Shown one piece after another: positions 12,060 through 23,713 of a stretch of 64,000 nt of DNA. How positions within the stretch are numbered: the stretch's first letter is position 1; each line of letters begins with the position of its first letter. The translations under genes were made by a program, and so were the position numbers. Below the pieces are notes generated by a model, which saw only the letters and a list, made by a program, of their open reading frames with translations, did no database searches and was not told the origin of the DNA. The DNA lies in assembly GCF_964275005.1 (NCBI RefSeq), contig NC_092696.1, forward strand, positions 24,992,972 to 25,056,971, written 5' to 3'. The stretch comes from Diadema setosum. Its lineage: Eukaryota; Echinodermata; Echinoidea; Diadematoida; Diadematidae.

Positions 12060-13533
12060 CTCTATTCTCTATTCCCAAATACAATAATTCGACACGAAGT
12101 CTACGTTCACCATCAGATGTGTTGTTACTCCAAAAGTCCAGAGGAAAACATGGACGGGATGATCGTGCCTTCTCCGTTATAGGACCGAAATTGTGGAATC
12201 AGCTACCTATTCAGATAAGGTAACTGTCATCTACAAAAATATTTAAATCCAAACTTGAAATGTATCTGTGAAGAAAAATAGCTGAGCGATCAAACAGATG
12301 TAAGGCTTTATCACTTTGACCCTCATTTAAAAAAATAATAATAAAGTGGTCACTTACATGTTTCCATACACCCTTTCTGCACCGTTTGACAGTATTTAGG
12401 TATACATTCATTTATCTGCTTAGGAGTTTATATTGGTCGGTTCTTTATGCATGTAATGTGAGATCTTTGTGCTCTAATTCTTCATATAATCATATCCTTT
12501 TGACGAATCCTACCGTTTTTGTTTTCCATCGCCGGCTCGTGTGTGTAAACCGTTCCAGTGGCCTACTGCTGTTTTTTTTTTTTTTAATTAGCCAATTGTT
12601 GTTTTGAATATTTTCTTTCCATTTTATTAGAAATGTTGAAAATGATTCGCTTACTCCGATTAAACCTTTAAAAAGTAATATCTTTTTAAGTTAATGTCGA
12701 CAATTCTGCCTTTCCCTTAATATTCATGATATCTGATTGGTCGTTTTGTGAATGAAAATAAATGTAAATAATTTCTTCTTTTTTTGTATATGTATTCAAA
12801 TTCGAGTTTCAGCACTTGCATAATGTATTACATTATACGTATTCATTTTGGGTCGTTTCTTTTTTCTTGTTCAATACTATATCAAATTTATGTTAATTTC
12901 TACTTGATATACGATTTTAAAGTACAACTGCTTTTCTTGTATTGCATTTTCTTGTTGAATCGTACACATACGCATACATGCAAGTCGTTTCACAAGTCTT
13001 ATGTTACTGACCCCATGTTGGATACTATAATAATTTAAAAGAATTTGCTAAGTTAATGACATTAAAGATATGAACTGAAAAAAATTGCTTTCCACCACAA
13101 CAGTTGATTGTATTGTTTGTGAAAAATCCTCCATATTTTTACTTGTCCTTGAGTATAGCGTGTCCACAGACCTCTTCCATTCGTTTCCTCTTCTTTTTCT
13201 TTCTCCATTCTCATGAATTCCCTGCTCCTCTTTCCTCGTTCTTCGTTGTCCAGTAAATACGTATGTGCATTTTTCTTAATTTATGTGTTTTGTTGCTGTT
13301 ATTGTTGTTGTTGTTGTTGCTGCTGATTTGCGTGTATATCTTCTTTCAAGTTGGTCACATTTTCCTGGTATACAGGGCCAAATAGTGTCTGTGCCATAAT
13401 ATTGCTATGTTATGATATATTTTATATGCATTCGAAAATTATTGTGTTGCTGATAGTATGCTTCTATTGTCAGCATCATTCATCAATGATTAATTATACA
13501 ATGGTATATAATATATATATATATATGTATATA

Positions 13534-13593
<60 letters not shown>

Positions 13594-13953
13594 CATATGT
13601 ATAATATATGTAAATGAATTTGATATGAATATATTTCATTGGTATATATACTAGTATTGGTGTTGCTGTTGCTTTCATTCCAGTGTTCCACGTCCTATAC
13701 AAGCTTGGCTTTTAGTGGAACAATCTTTTCCATCGTTATGATTACTTCTTTGTTTTTGTTAGCATGACAAAATGTGCATTGTTTCGGGGTTTTTTTTGTT
13801 TTGTTTTGTTGTCATAACATCATACGTGCATAATGTTATTTCACATTGTGTTCAATGAACTGTCCTTATCAGTTGAATGAAAGTCAAATTGACACAGGTA
13901 CCACTTTGAATATTTTTTTGATGGAATGAATAAACTATTGAATTGAATTGATT
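12060..13953 (+). mobile_element. 5'-truncated LINE remnant, 3' end on the plus strand
   Basis: The frame at about 12,090-12,294 reads STRSLRSPSDVLLLQKS, then DDRAFSVIGPKLWNQLPIQIR, one stop, then KIFKSKLEMYL and the natural stop. This RAFS..GPKLWN.LP..IR..FK.L block is the common C-terminal tail of CR1/L2-group LINE proteins. Downstream AT-rich DNA with a long TA microsatellite ends near 13,953 in GAATAAACTATTGAATTGAATTG-type sequence, a LINE tail like that of the opposed copy. The long untranslated part may include other insertions. Confidence 0.65.
13504..13607. repeat. TA dinucleotide microsatellite
   Basis: Nearly uninterrupted alternating T and A for about 100 bp, within the 3' part of the plus-strand LINE remnant. 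Confidence 0.9.
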
Positions 13954-15160
13954 TGAAAGGACTTCATGTAAAAGTGATTCTAATTTCATTCTAAAGTGAT
14001 TCTAAATAATTGTGATCGCTTATAATTTCGTAAGTCAAGAAATAGTTGGAAACACATAATTGTGCAAATTTGAGGTATGATGTTAATAAAATTATTTACC
14101 TCACGTCTCAAATCTCGATAATTATGCGTCGACCTATTTTGTTTTTCTCGTGTTCACACTACAGAATTGAAACAACCACGTTATCTCCAGAATCATCACT
14201 TTCACCTAAATAATCGTTTGTTTGTTTGTTTGTTTTTTGGTATGATTACATTCACACTCAAGGCGAACCGAAAAATACTCATGATATGAAATATTCTGTT
14301 CAACATAGTTTTAGGCCCCACACATACCGGTTTATATGTTTATCAGCGGAGTTGATATTCTCACAAGAATGAGCGTGTTTGTCATGATGTGCATAGGCGT
14401 TCATTTCTTGCAAATCATGAAGATATTGCAGGTACAAACATATGGAATAAAAATATTTTCTCAAAAAGACTTGGCAACGACAACCATAGGAGCTGCATGT
14501 TTTGACCTCGAATCGTGGAAATATTATACGGAGAATTAAGCTTTAAAGTCGTTCAGGACATTTCTGCTCTCTTATACCTGGGATTGGCGAAGGATAAAAA
14601 AAAGATATATGAACTATAAAATGCACATGACATCAATGAAAATGTCCGTGAAAATTCAATCGTTTCAAAGTAACAAAATCCTCTGACGTTAGTCTAAAAG
14701 TCTGTTGTATATGTTTCCATTTCCATGTGAAATAAAGTGACGTACTGCTGTAAAATCGATCTGAATAATATATTACATAATAATGTAATATTCCCGGGTA
14801 TATTGTCTTGCCAATATCAACCTCAAGAGTGATATCGTTTGTATCAAGTACTATGAGCTAAACAAGGATGATAATACATGTAGGGCCTACATTGTCTGAT
14901 GTACTAAAATGTAAAATGTATGCATGTTTATCATCGCGCCGTTCTTACACCTTCTCTCGAGATTGACACAAGTCCAAAGATCCCATCGTCCTTTAAAGCG
15001 ACTTTTTGTTCATTATTGTTCTTTTGTCAGTAACTTAATTGTGATAGGTCACGCTCCAGTGGATTCCTAGTTCGTCGAGTTCAGCCTGACGAAAATAGTT
15101 CGATACTCGGAACAAATACGCACAACCAAAGAGTACAAAACCTGTAGTAGTCAAACTCTA
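13954..15160. other. Non-coding stretch between the LINE tail and the SNARE gene 5' region
   Basis: AT-rich unique-looking DNA without a supported gene. Composition becomes more GC-rich towards the right, approaching the SNARE promoter region. Confidence 0.5.
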
Positions 15161-15293
15161 TAGTATCGGAACAGGTGGCTCTTCGTCTGTTCAATTCAGC
15201 GCGTAATTACCTTTTGACCGATCCGGCGCACAAGTACACGGACTCGGCCGTGCCCCGGGGTGAGACACCTGCCGCTGGTCATGTACACATACT

Positions 15294-15506
15294 ATGGGAT
15301 GGTCCTGTACATACAGGGAGGCTTCTCTCTTCCACCTCCCTGAAAGGCCATCTTATTCAAGCCGCCGTCGTAATGGTTGGCGGCAGAAGAAGCTGACTTA
15401 TCCTTGGATTCTGCAAAAGGCACTGAAAGGGGAAGAAGAGTTGGTAGACAACGGGAGTTATTCGTACAACTACAAAAACGTCAACATTCTGTCTCTAGTT
15501 TTGTGA
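15294..15506 (+). CDS. Unrecognised 70-codon ORF just upstream of the SNARE gene's first exon
   Basis: The frame begins MGWSCTYREASLF and ends YNYKNVNILSLVL, in a CpG-richer patch (15,160-15,510). The middle (RRRNGWRQKKLTYPWILQKA) is basic and protein-like, but no family is recognised and two other frames are partly open. It could be 5' leader or promoter sequence of the SNARE gene, or a fragment of an old retrocopy. Confidence 0.15.
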   Translation: MGWSCTYREASLFHLPERPSYSSRRRNGWRQKKLTYPWILQKALKGEEELVDNGSYSYNYKNVNILSLVL

Positions 15507-15616
15507 CAGGCAAATGTGATTGTGAGAACAAGCATTCCGTACATTAATATGCGGCGCGGATGAATGGAACGCTTCTTCATCGTTTGCAACTTTGATGAGT
15601 GTATGACTTGATTCAG

Positions 15617-18600
15617 ATGTAAGTAAATTTGTCTGAATGCTCAGATTCTAGGAACTTGCATTCCTTATTTTTAATAGATCCTTTATTGCAGTACGTGTCA
15701 AGACAATAGTTTGATAGTTAGGTACAGTATGTATTGTAGTTGCTGGTAATATGGCCTAGCTACTACCTAGCCCCGGAGACCGCGCCGCTATGCGGCGCTG
15801 CACGTTGGGGCTGGTCGCAGTTAAGCTACTACCATGATTTCCATCTCTGTCTATGTACTGCAGTTTAATGGTACTTTTTGATATTGGTGTAGAACTTATT
15901 TCTTAGATCCAGTAAATGTTGGGTGTAAATATGATTTGTGAGATGTTTGATAGGGGAGGGGGAGGGGAGAGGATGGAACAGCTTGTATCAAATGCATGTT
16001 TGGTGTTGCCCTATGGTTTAAGAGTTCCCTAAGAAATATGATAATGTACTCCACTATCTTAACCCCCCCCCAAAAAAAAAAAGAGAGAAAGATATATAAT
16101 GTATACATGAACATATGACTATAGCATGGATGGTAAGATATTTTCACCAATGTTTTCACCTTTTTTTTTGCATATTAAGAGTGGAAAAAGTTTTTTTTTT
16201 TTTTTTTTTTTTAATGGAGTCTACCTATGCTGGATCAAAAATCAAAGTGGGAAACTTAAGGGGGGAATAAGAATTTTCTGACAACTCAAACTTCAAATGA
16301 CATAGGGAGTATTATAAGGGCACAAAGATTTTTGAATGAACTGACTATCTTTTTTTCATTCACTCAAATTTGTTATTTAAGAAGTCATGAGACAAATTCA
16401 AGAACCAAATATATGTTACAATTTCCCTAATTTGAGAAATCAATTCAAAATCCTACAATTTTTGCAAAAATTGATTCTTCTCTTATTTCATTTGAAATGT
16501 TGATTTGACAGAAAATTCTTCATTTCTCTCCATTCATTTTATCCCTCTAGATATTTTGGGTGTCAAAGATATAGAGATCATAGCTCCGTTTTAGCAACTG
16601 AATTTATGTTTTTATTGTGTTAAATTTGTCTTTTGTTATTGTTTTATGGAAGAGCATTTATGCATAAATGACTACTTCTTCACTTTTGCAATTTTTACTT
16701 TTGTGCCTTGGAGAGAAAAAGCAAAGGTGTTCACTATGCATAAAGTTTCTCTTTTTATGGACTTACCGAGTTCTCACTTTTCACTTTTCAATCATTCATA
16801 TCTGTCTCTGAAATATGGAATGATTGAGGAATATAATTACATGCTTAGACAAAGACTATATATATGTGACCCTGCACCACAAAACCAACAAAAAGTCGCC
16901 AGGCATAGATTTTTAGTTCAGGGCAGATTCTGAAAGAGCAGACTCTAAGCTTTAAAATAATGTATAACTCAATTCAAATGGTCTCCCCTAACCTACCTAA
17001 ATACTGGAAAGAAAGCACACACTTTTGAAAAGTGTGAACTGAGAAAAAGAGGCTCTGAAGTACACAGTCTATTCAAACGCTTAATCTTTACCAAGCCGTG
17101 CTAGCCATACCATGAAATGGACAAAACACAGGATGTAAACCACTGGAGCAACAACAATGAAGAGATTATCAGATTTGGCTGAAATTCAGCATGTTCTATA
17201 AACACATTCTGCCCATGATTAATGATAACTTTCAAAGCAGTAGCGTTATCCTTTCGAAAGTTATTAGACTTGAAAGTAAAGACTGTGCAAAGGATTTCAA
17301 GAGATAAAAAGCGATCTCCAAGACATAGCTAATCATTCTATTCTTCACCAAAAAAAGGGTTATAGAAAAACTGCTAAAAACATAATTTCCCATTCATGTT
17401 AAGATCACAAACTGAAGAATAATGTAGAAGAAAGATAGTTCTTTCAGAAAATATGAAAAACTCAAGATTGACTTGGTTGACCCATTTCACCTTTTTTTGA
17501 GTCCTCACGTAAAATCAAGGGGTGCGACTTTTTGTTTGTTTTGTGATGCATGGTCACATATTATGTTCACATATACGAAAAATATAGGTTCAACTTTACA
17601 CCTTCACCAGTGTCACACTGGGAGCACCTATGTTACAGATGTGCAACTTGGCCCCTTTCAGACCAGAAAGGTGCCAAGTTGCACCTTTAAAGGTAGACAC
17701 TGGTCTGAAAGGTGCAAAGTTGCACCCATAAAGATGCCCCCAGTTTGACACTGGTAAAGATGCAAATTTGAACCTATTTTCTTAGAGTATGGTTCATATA
17801 CAGTTTGTGTTACTAAAAAGTACCAATTGCTGTATTACCTGAACAGTCCAGATTCTCAATTGATTCATATTAGTTATGGAAATGCAGCTGGTTTAGCATG
17901 GAAGTTCACAATTTTATGGTCATGCATAGATGGAGGGACTATTACAGTGTAGACAAAAATGGTGGCATGCCTACAATATGGCCTGAATTTTATTTACCAG
18001 TTTTAGAGGACTTTTTATTTTTTCCCCAAGGCTGGAAATCTTTCAAGGGATTGCTCAAGGATCTGATTGTGGGTAGTAGAATAGAGTTGGTATATCATGT
18101 CAATAACAATATATAATCTTGGTCACTGTGTTTACTACAGCACTGTTTTTATGCATGTACAGTGGAAAGTTGACATACAAAACGTGTAATGTTGCTGCCA
18201 TATTAAGTGTTTTGTTTTATCAACAGGCAAACAATGACTAGCATAGACATTTGAAACATTAGAATTTTAATGAACTACTGGTGTTCACAAAATAGATACT
18301 GTATGTATGTATGATATGACAATCAAATGTGTATATGTATGTATTATTATAAGTAGAAGAAGGAATCTCGAGTATGTCATTTGGAGTTTCAACAAGGTTT
18401 TTGTTGACAAAAATTTTCGGCTCACATAACCTTGCGCCTACGTCAGTGTATTTATGCTGTACATGCATGGTGGAGTACACCTAGCAATATGGCTCCGAAG
18501 TTGTGCAGTATACATATTAAGCAGTACATTTTATAACTCTCATGATTTCTTACGTATTCATGCAGTTTTGTGTTTTATGTGTGTAGGTGTGTGTCAGTGT

Positions 18601-21600
18601 GTGTGGGCATGTGTGTGTGTGTGTGTGTGCGTGTGTTGCAAAGAGAGAGAGTAACATTATATTTCAGTAAAAATATTTCAGTGAAAAAAAGTTCCAACAT
18701 GTTAGATTATGATAGAAAATTCTCATCCATATTGACCGATTCGGGTTTGTTGAGGGCAGCAGACATTTTATGGCACTGGGCGCAGTCATGAGCTCAAATT
18801 GCGGTGTCTCAGTCGACCCCCCCTGCTCTCCCCCACCCCCAGGGCAACATGTTTATCGCGCACTTGTAACAAAGGTTCGCGCACTAAGCAATCATTCGCG
18901 CACTCAGTACGAGACGCCCATTGGCTAAAGCAACCATGCATCAGTTTTTCATTCTGCGCGCGTGCTAATGTAGGGAGAGGGGTGGGGAGTGGGAAGGGGG
19001 GGGGGTTGGCTGAGACACCGCGTAATGGCGCTGCCCATGCCAAAAATACACATAGCGCGTCACAGAATCGGTCAATACCATTAATTGTTATTGATTCATC
19101 ATTGTGATGTAATGATTCGTCATTGTTGCATGCTTTCAGGGAGGGCTCCACAACACCTCAGGGGTCAAAGAAGAACAAAAAGAAGCGGAAGAAGAGCAAG
19201 AAGAAGCAGCCGGAGGTTGAAGATGATAACACTGGTCAGGTGGACGTCATCCAGAAGGAAGTTGACCAGATCGCTCAGATCATGGTGTCCAACATTGACA
19301 AGATGCTGGACAGAGGGGATGCCCTGGATGACCTGATGGTCAGTGTAGGTAAAGTGGAATCTCACACTGTATCAGTAGATCAGATATACATGTAACAAAG
19401 TCCTCTTTTGACAAGGTGATATTTTATATACAGGTCCCAACTTTTTATTTAGAACTTTGTTTTTGCACCATGATATTGTGAAAATGTGGTATAAGGTAAT
19501 TGTCATTGTTTTCAAGTCCTTGCTGTAATAAGGTTCCCTCATCTGCTCTTATTCACTACGAGACGTTTCTTTTGCTATACATTCCACCAGGGAGGTGGGG
19601 AGAGATTTCATGTTCACCTCCCTGATACCACTGATTACCAGTTCACTTCATCTGTCAACCCTTCGAAACATTTGAAAAAAAAAAATGGAAATGATCAACA
19701 AAATGAAGAAGGTCATAGCAGGGCCATTGAGCTGAGCTGAAGTTTATGATTATGAACTGTGTGCCAAATGTGATGTTTCAAGCATGTTTTAGGCTTTTTG
19801 CCAAATTCTATGCGAGCACAAAAATTACAGTGTTTGAAGAATGTACAATGCACATGTTATCAAATTAGTCAGATTTATTGCAAGGAAAGAAAAAAGGGTA
19901 GTGTTGGTAATTGTTTTCTCTATCTTTATGTCCCCTTTGAAGGACCTTATAGACAATGGGGATAAAGTGCCTCACCTACATGCACTGTTGCCAGCAGGAG
20001 ATTTGAACCAGGGACCTCAAGAGTGAGAGTCTGTGATCCTATCCACTGAACCACGATGGCTCGTATAACTGCCCTCTGGCCAATCAAATTACTTTGATGC
20101 TCAAGCCCATTTCATTACACATGTGTGTCTAATTGCATTATACTTTCTGAATCTGGTAAAGGGTCCAAAAGCTTCAACCTGCTGTGCTGCAGTAAGAGAC
20201 CTAGGTCTTCCATTCTTAAAGTTTAAAACAAGCAATGCACAAACAAGTCAATCTGGAAGTATTGAACTGATTTCATAATTTTTTAAAAGTTGCCACCATA
20301 AGGATTGTGTTTGTAGAAAGTGTGGTGAGAAATTTACACAGTTTAGATGGGTGGAGACCCCAACTTATTGGTGTAGTTGTCAAATGCAGGGCTCTATTCT
20401 GCAATGTTTGCAGCAGGCTGTTTGCTAATTTTTGCCTTGTGTCATTTTTTTTTTCAAAGAGGATCTTGAAGCTCAAGCCAAGGGTTTCCAGGTTGTTGCC
20501 AAGCAGGTGAAGAAAAAGGAGATGTGGAAATACAGAAAGGTCAGTTTTCTCTTCCATCAAGGCAAAATGCATGTGGAAGATAGTGGTAGTTCATTTGCTG
20601 AATACAGACAGGAGTTCAGACAGAATATATTAAGTATTAGACGAAAACTTGTAGGGTTAAATACATGATAGTGCAGCATTCAAAATTTTGAAAAAATGCA
20701 TTTTTTTTTTGTGTGTAGTTTTGAACAAAATAATTCTGATTTGGAAATTGAAGTAGAACTGTATAACCCAAACTTTGTGCCTATTCCTATCCATATAATG
20801 TATATGTAAACAACATTCCTGCTAGCCACATTTGTATGTGAAGACATGATTCAATATTGCTAGAGTCAATTTATATTTTCCATTTTTATCATTCCGAAAT
20901 ATTCATGGATATCCACATTTTCTACTGTTTTAAGTTTGTTATGGAGAAATTGTTCATAAAAAGGCTTTCTTGCTTTTGATTGTAATCTGTGATTCTCGAA
21001 ATTCGGGAAATTATAATGCACATGAACATTCCAGTAGACCCTATTTTTTTTTATTTTTTTTTTGGCTGTGAATGTGTTCATGAAAACAGTTTGTGAAGTC
21101 TTTTCTTCTTTCATGTGAAAACTGTTTTACAACAAAAAGAGATTTTTAAAAAATGTGTTTAACTGAAGAATTTAAGTACTCATATTAAAACAGGAAACAT
21201 TTTGTTTCCACAAACCCAGGCCTTTTAACTTTGTAGGAGCAAGCCTTGGTATGAGAGAACATTTTTGACACATGCCTTGGAATGCCAATGCACGCATTAT
21301 TGGTCTTGTGCAGTAAAATGATTTCTGTGCAGAGATGGGTCTTGTGTTACCCTCTGCTTTTTATGATGCACAATTTCATTAGACAATAAATGCTTATGAT
21401 TTATGTTAAAGTATCTTGCATCTATGATTCCAGTATTCACTTGTTAGAGTAATATGTACAGTGACACTGATAACAAAATGAAGTACTTTTAAGACCCCGA
21501 AATCAGTGATGTATTAATGAATGCTGTTCAATTTATTTTACTTCTTTTTTTTTCCCTACAGCAAACAATAATTCTGACTATTATTGTTATTCTCATCCTT

Positions 21601-22579
21601 GGTGGCATAGCTGGGGTAGTCTTATGTGAGTATGTTGATCCCTGGATAATGTTGTTACATTGCATTGATGGGCAGTGTATACTGTAATAGTCCTTGAAAG
21701 TATGAAGTGGTATAAAAGAGTGAGGTTCTTTTGCCCAAACTATTGATTTCTTATTATTGGTAATATCATCTTCTTGAAGCAGTGTCTGAGGGGGTACAGA
21801 AAGGTTTAGTTTTATGTCTGGGCATGTTGACATCAGGGTCCCGTTTCATAAAACTTGTTATCATTGGCAACTGCCACATTTCTATGACAAATTTGCTCTT
21901 AGCCAATCAGATGAAAGGATTTTAGTAGCTTATAACAATTATGACAACTTGTCACTGATAACAAGTTTTATGAAACGGGACCCAGGGCCCAGAGATGGTG
22001 ACCTGTTCTGGCCACCAAAATATTTGATTGTAAAATGTTGGCAACCTAAAGTAAAAGGATATGTAAAAATTCCTTTTGAATTTTAGCTGCCCAATCGGGC
22101 CACCAAGAGATAGCCTTTTTGGAAATCAATCTTTATTGGCCCTGGGCCATAAGACCACCATTAATGTTGAGCCCTGTACACACACAGGCTTATGTATACA
22201 TTGAGTAATCAACAAGTTATGAATTCTTTTTACTCAAATTGTAAAGTAAGACTGAGGGACATTACCTGGATTAAAGAACCTCTGGACAGCAATAGGACAT
22301 TTTGTACAAATGCCTTCGTCAGTCAGTCATCATCAGGCCTTTCATAAGCCACATTAAATATGTAACCCTGTGTATTATAGAGTTGAAGTGAATTGAATTG
22401 AATTGAATAGAGTGCTCGAAAATTTCTGTGACTGTCATTTCTCTACACAACAACCCATCATACTATGCATCACATGGCTACCAAGAGGGATTAGCCAATC
22501 AGATCATTACTAAATTTCTTTTGCCCTATGGTACTATGTATTATCAATGGTGTACACCTTCAGATTTTGTTGGTTAATA

Positions 22580-22633
<54 letters not shown>

Positions 22634-22874
22634 GGGTTTGTTTGCAAAAACTGATAAGTCCATTTTTGAAGATTTTGAAGTACGATCTTTGTCATAAAGT
22701 ACAAAATAATACCTTTTAAATGATATATTGGGCACTACATATAAAGGTATATTTTTGAAGTTATGGTCAAAAGAAGCAAAAATTTTCTTATTATTCTCTT
22801 TATTTTTCTTGACCTTTAATCGCAAATATCTCCATTTGGCAAATATGGACTTATCGGTTTTTGCAAACAAACTC

Positions 22875-22921
<47 letters not shown>

Positions 22922-23287
22922 GCATGGCACAACATAAGTGTGAACATAGCACATTCAGAGTTTATATATTACTGAATGTGATTGTAAACCATTCTTTTGA
23001 AAGAACCATTTTCTAAAATTTCAACTCATGCTTGGTGCAAATTCCTGTATTAGAAGTCAGCATTCAAGTAAAAAAAAAAAAGGAAAAAAAAAAGAATAGA
23101 GGCTAAAAATGTGATGATATTTGAGATAGGTACCTACTTAATACAGGGACTACTCAATTTGTTGACAAAATCATGTTATAGCTGTTGTTGCTGTCTAACA
23201 TGTCTTCTAGTCTTCAGTGAATAGCATGTGAAGTTCACACTTTTAAACAAAATTTTTTTCCCCACAGTGATCCTAAAACCATGGTGA
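15617..23287 (+). CDS. R-SNARE of the synaptobrevin/VAMP family, 124 residues, split initiator codon
   Basis: A tail-anchored vesicle SNARE that pairs with Q-SNAREs to drive membrane fusion. Exons: 15,617-15,618 (AT of the ATG), 19,140-19,348, 20,460-20,539, 21,562-21,625, 23,268-23,287. All junctions are GT/AG with matching phases. Residues 11-23 hold 11 lysines or arginines; the SNARE motif spans about 35-95 with zero-layer Arg59 in KMLDRGD; a membrane span follows at 98-119 (QTIILTIIVILILGG..), then ILKPW and stop. Keeping all three bases at the 19,348/20,460 junction (VSV-E-DLEAQAKGF) restores the exact spacing seen in vertebrate VAMPs. The first exon is inferred from the donor AT|GTAAGT at 15,619; the other exons are firm. 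The EDLEA stretch resembles VAMP8, but the subfamily is unresolved. Confidence 0.85.
15768..15823. repeat. Short GC-rich hairpin repeat, copy 1
   Basis: TAGCCCCGGAGACCGCGCC, then the perfect stem GCGCCGC-TAT-GCGGCGC, then CGTTGGGGCTGGTCGCAGTTA. The outer parts (GCCCC..GGGGC) also pair. A related copy lies at 36,192-36,255. This copy is in SNARE intron 1, about 150 bp after the putative first exon. Confidence 0.6.
17584..17777. repeat. Foldback element in SNARE intron 1
   Basis: The ends ATAGGTTCAACTTTACACCTT and its inverted partner (..GCAAATTTGAACCTAT) pair. CACCAGTGTCACACTGGGAGC pairs with the inverted right arm, and the centre holds another palindrome, GTGCAACTTGG..CCAAGTTGCAC. No ORF of note. 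Confidence 0.7.
18731..19076. repeat. MITE ending 63 bp before SNARE exon 2
   Basis: Terminal ATTGACCGATTC pairs with GAATCGGTCAAT at the right end. Subterminal GGGCGCAG and GCGGTGTCTCAG recur inverted as GCGCTGCCC and CTGAGACACCGC. The interior is GC-rich with poly-C and poly-G tracts. Size 346 bp. Confidence 0.7.
19870..20062 (-). mobile_element. tRNA-derived SINE in SNARE intron 2
   Basis: On the minus strand from 20,062 the head reads GAGCCATCGTGGTTCAGTGG (A-box TGGTTCAGTGG). About 35 bases later comes CCTGGTTCAAATC (B-box GGTTCAAATC). The predicted acceptor stem does not pair beyond four bases, so it is not a working tRNA. The body contains GAGGCACTTTATCCCC and GGGGACATAAAG, a block I recall from invertebrate SINEs. 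Confidence 0.65.
21836..21983. repeat. 148-bp foldback MITE, family copy 1
   Basis: Perfect ends GGGTCCCGTTTCATAAAACT and its reverse complement. The interior shares AGCCAATCAGATGAAAGGATTTTAG with the inverted interior of the element at 30,212-30,351, so both belong to one family. In SNARE intron 4, about 210 bp after exon 4. Confidence 0.8.
22631..22877. repeat. TIR MITE copy 1, embedded in TA microsatellite
   Basis: Left end GAAGGGTTTGTTTGCAAAAA pairs with right end TTTTTGCAAACAAACTCTTC; the inverted repeat continues through CYGATAAGTCCAT (about 33 bp). It is 247 bp long, with TA runs at 22,578-22,630 and 22,878-22,918 directly abutting both ends. Two relatives lie at 33,825 and 35,021. 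Confidence 0.8.
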
Positions 23288-23682
23288 CCTAATGCATGCT
23301 TGCCTTCAGAGTTCTGCCAAACGAGTTCACTCACCTTCAATGTTTCTGCTTTGGACATTGGGTGTGGACATCAGGTGTGGTTGGTCAGCGGTGTTTGCAT
23401 CAGAGCAGAGCCACATTTGTAAGGAATCGCAGTTGACCAGAAAGTGAAGATCAGTCATAAGATCACGATCAACTGCTATGTACTGAAGAAATTTTAAATT
23501 ATTCAGAACCCTGTCCCGTTGATAGGTGTGCCTTGCAGCAAACTTATTTCTCTCTATTTAGAAGTGTGTCTGTTTTGAGGCTAGCAGAAAGGTGATATGT
23601 ACCATAATGGATACTTTTACTGTATTTGGTCTTTGGTCTCGTATACTCTTCTGCGGCTAGGTGATCAGTTTTCTTGTTTTTG

Positions 23683-23713
<31 letters not shown>

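Noticed and set aside
13490-13702. Tyr/Ile-repeat frames
   Set aside because: Translation of the TA microsatellite.
19978-20062. tRNA gene on the minus strand
   Set aside because: A- and B-boxes are present, but the acceptor stem fails after four pairs and the anticodon arm is poor; a SINE head fits better.
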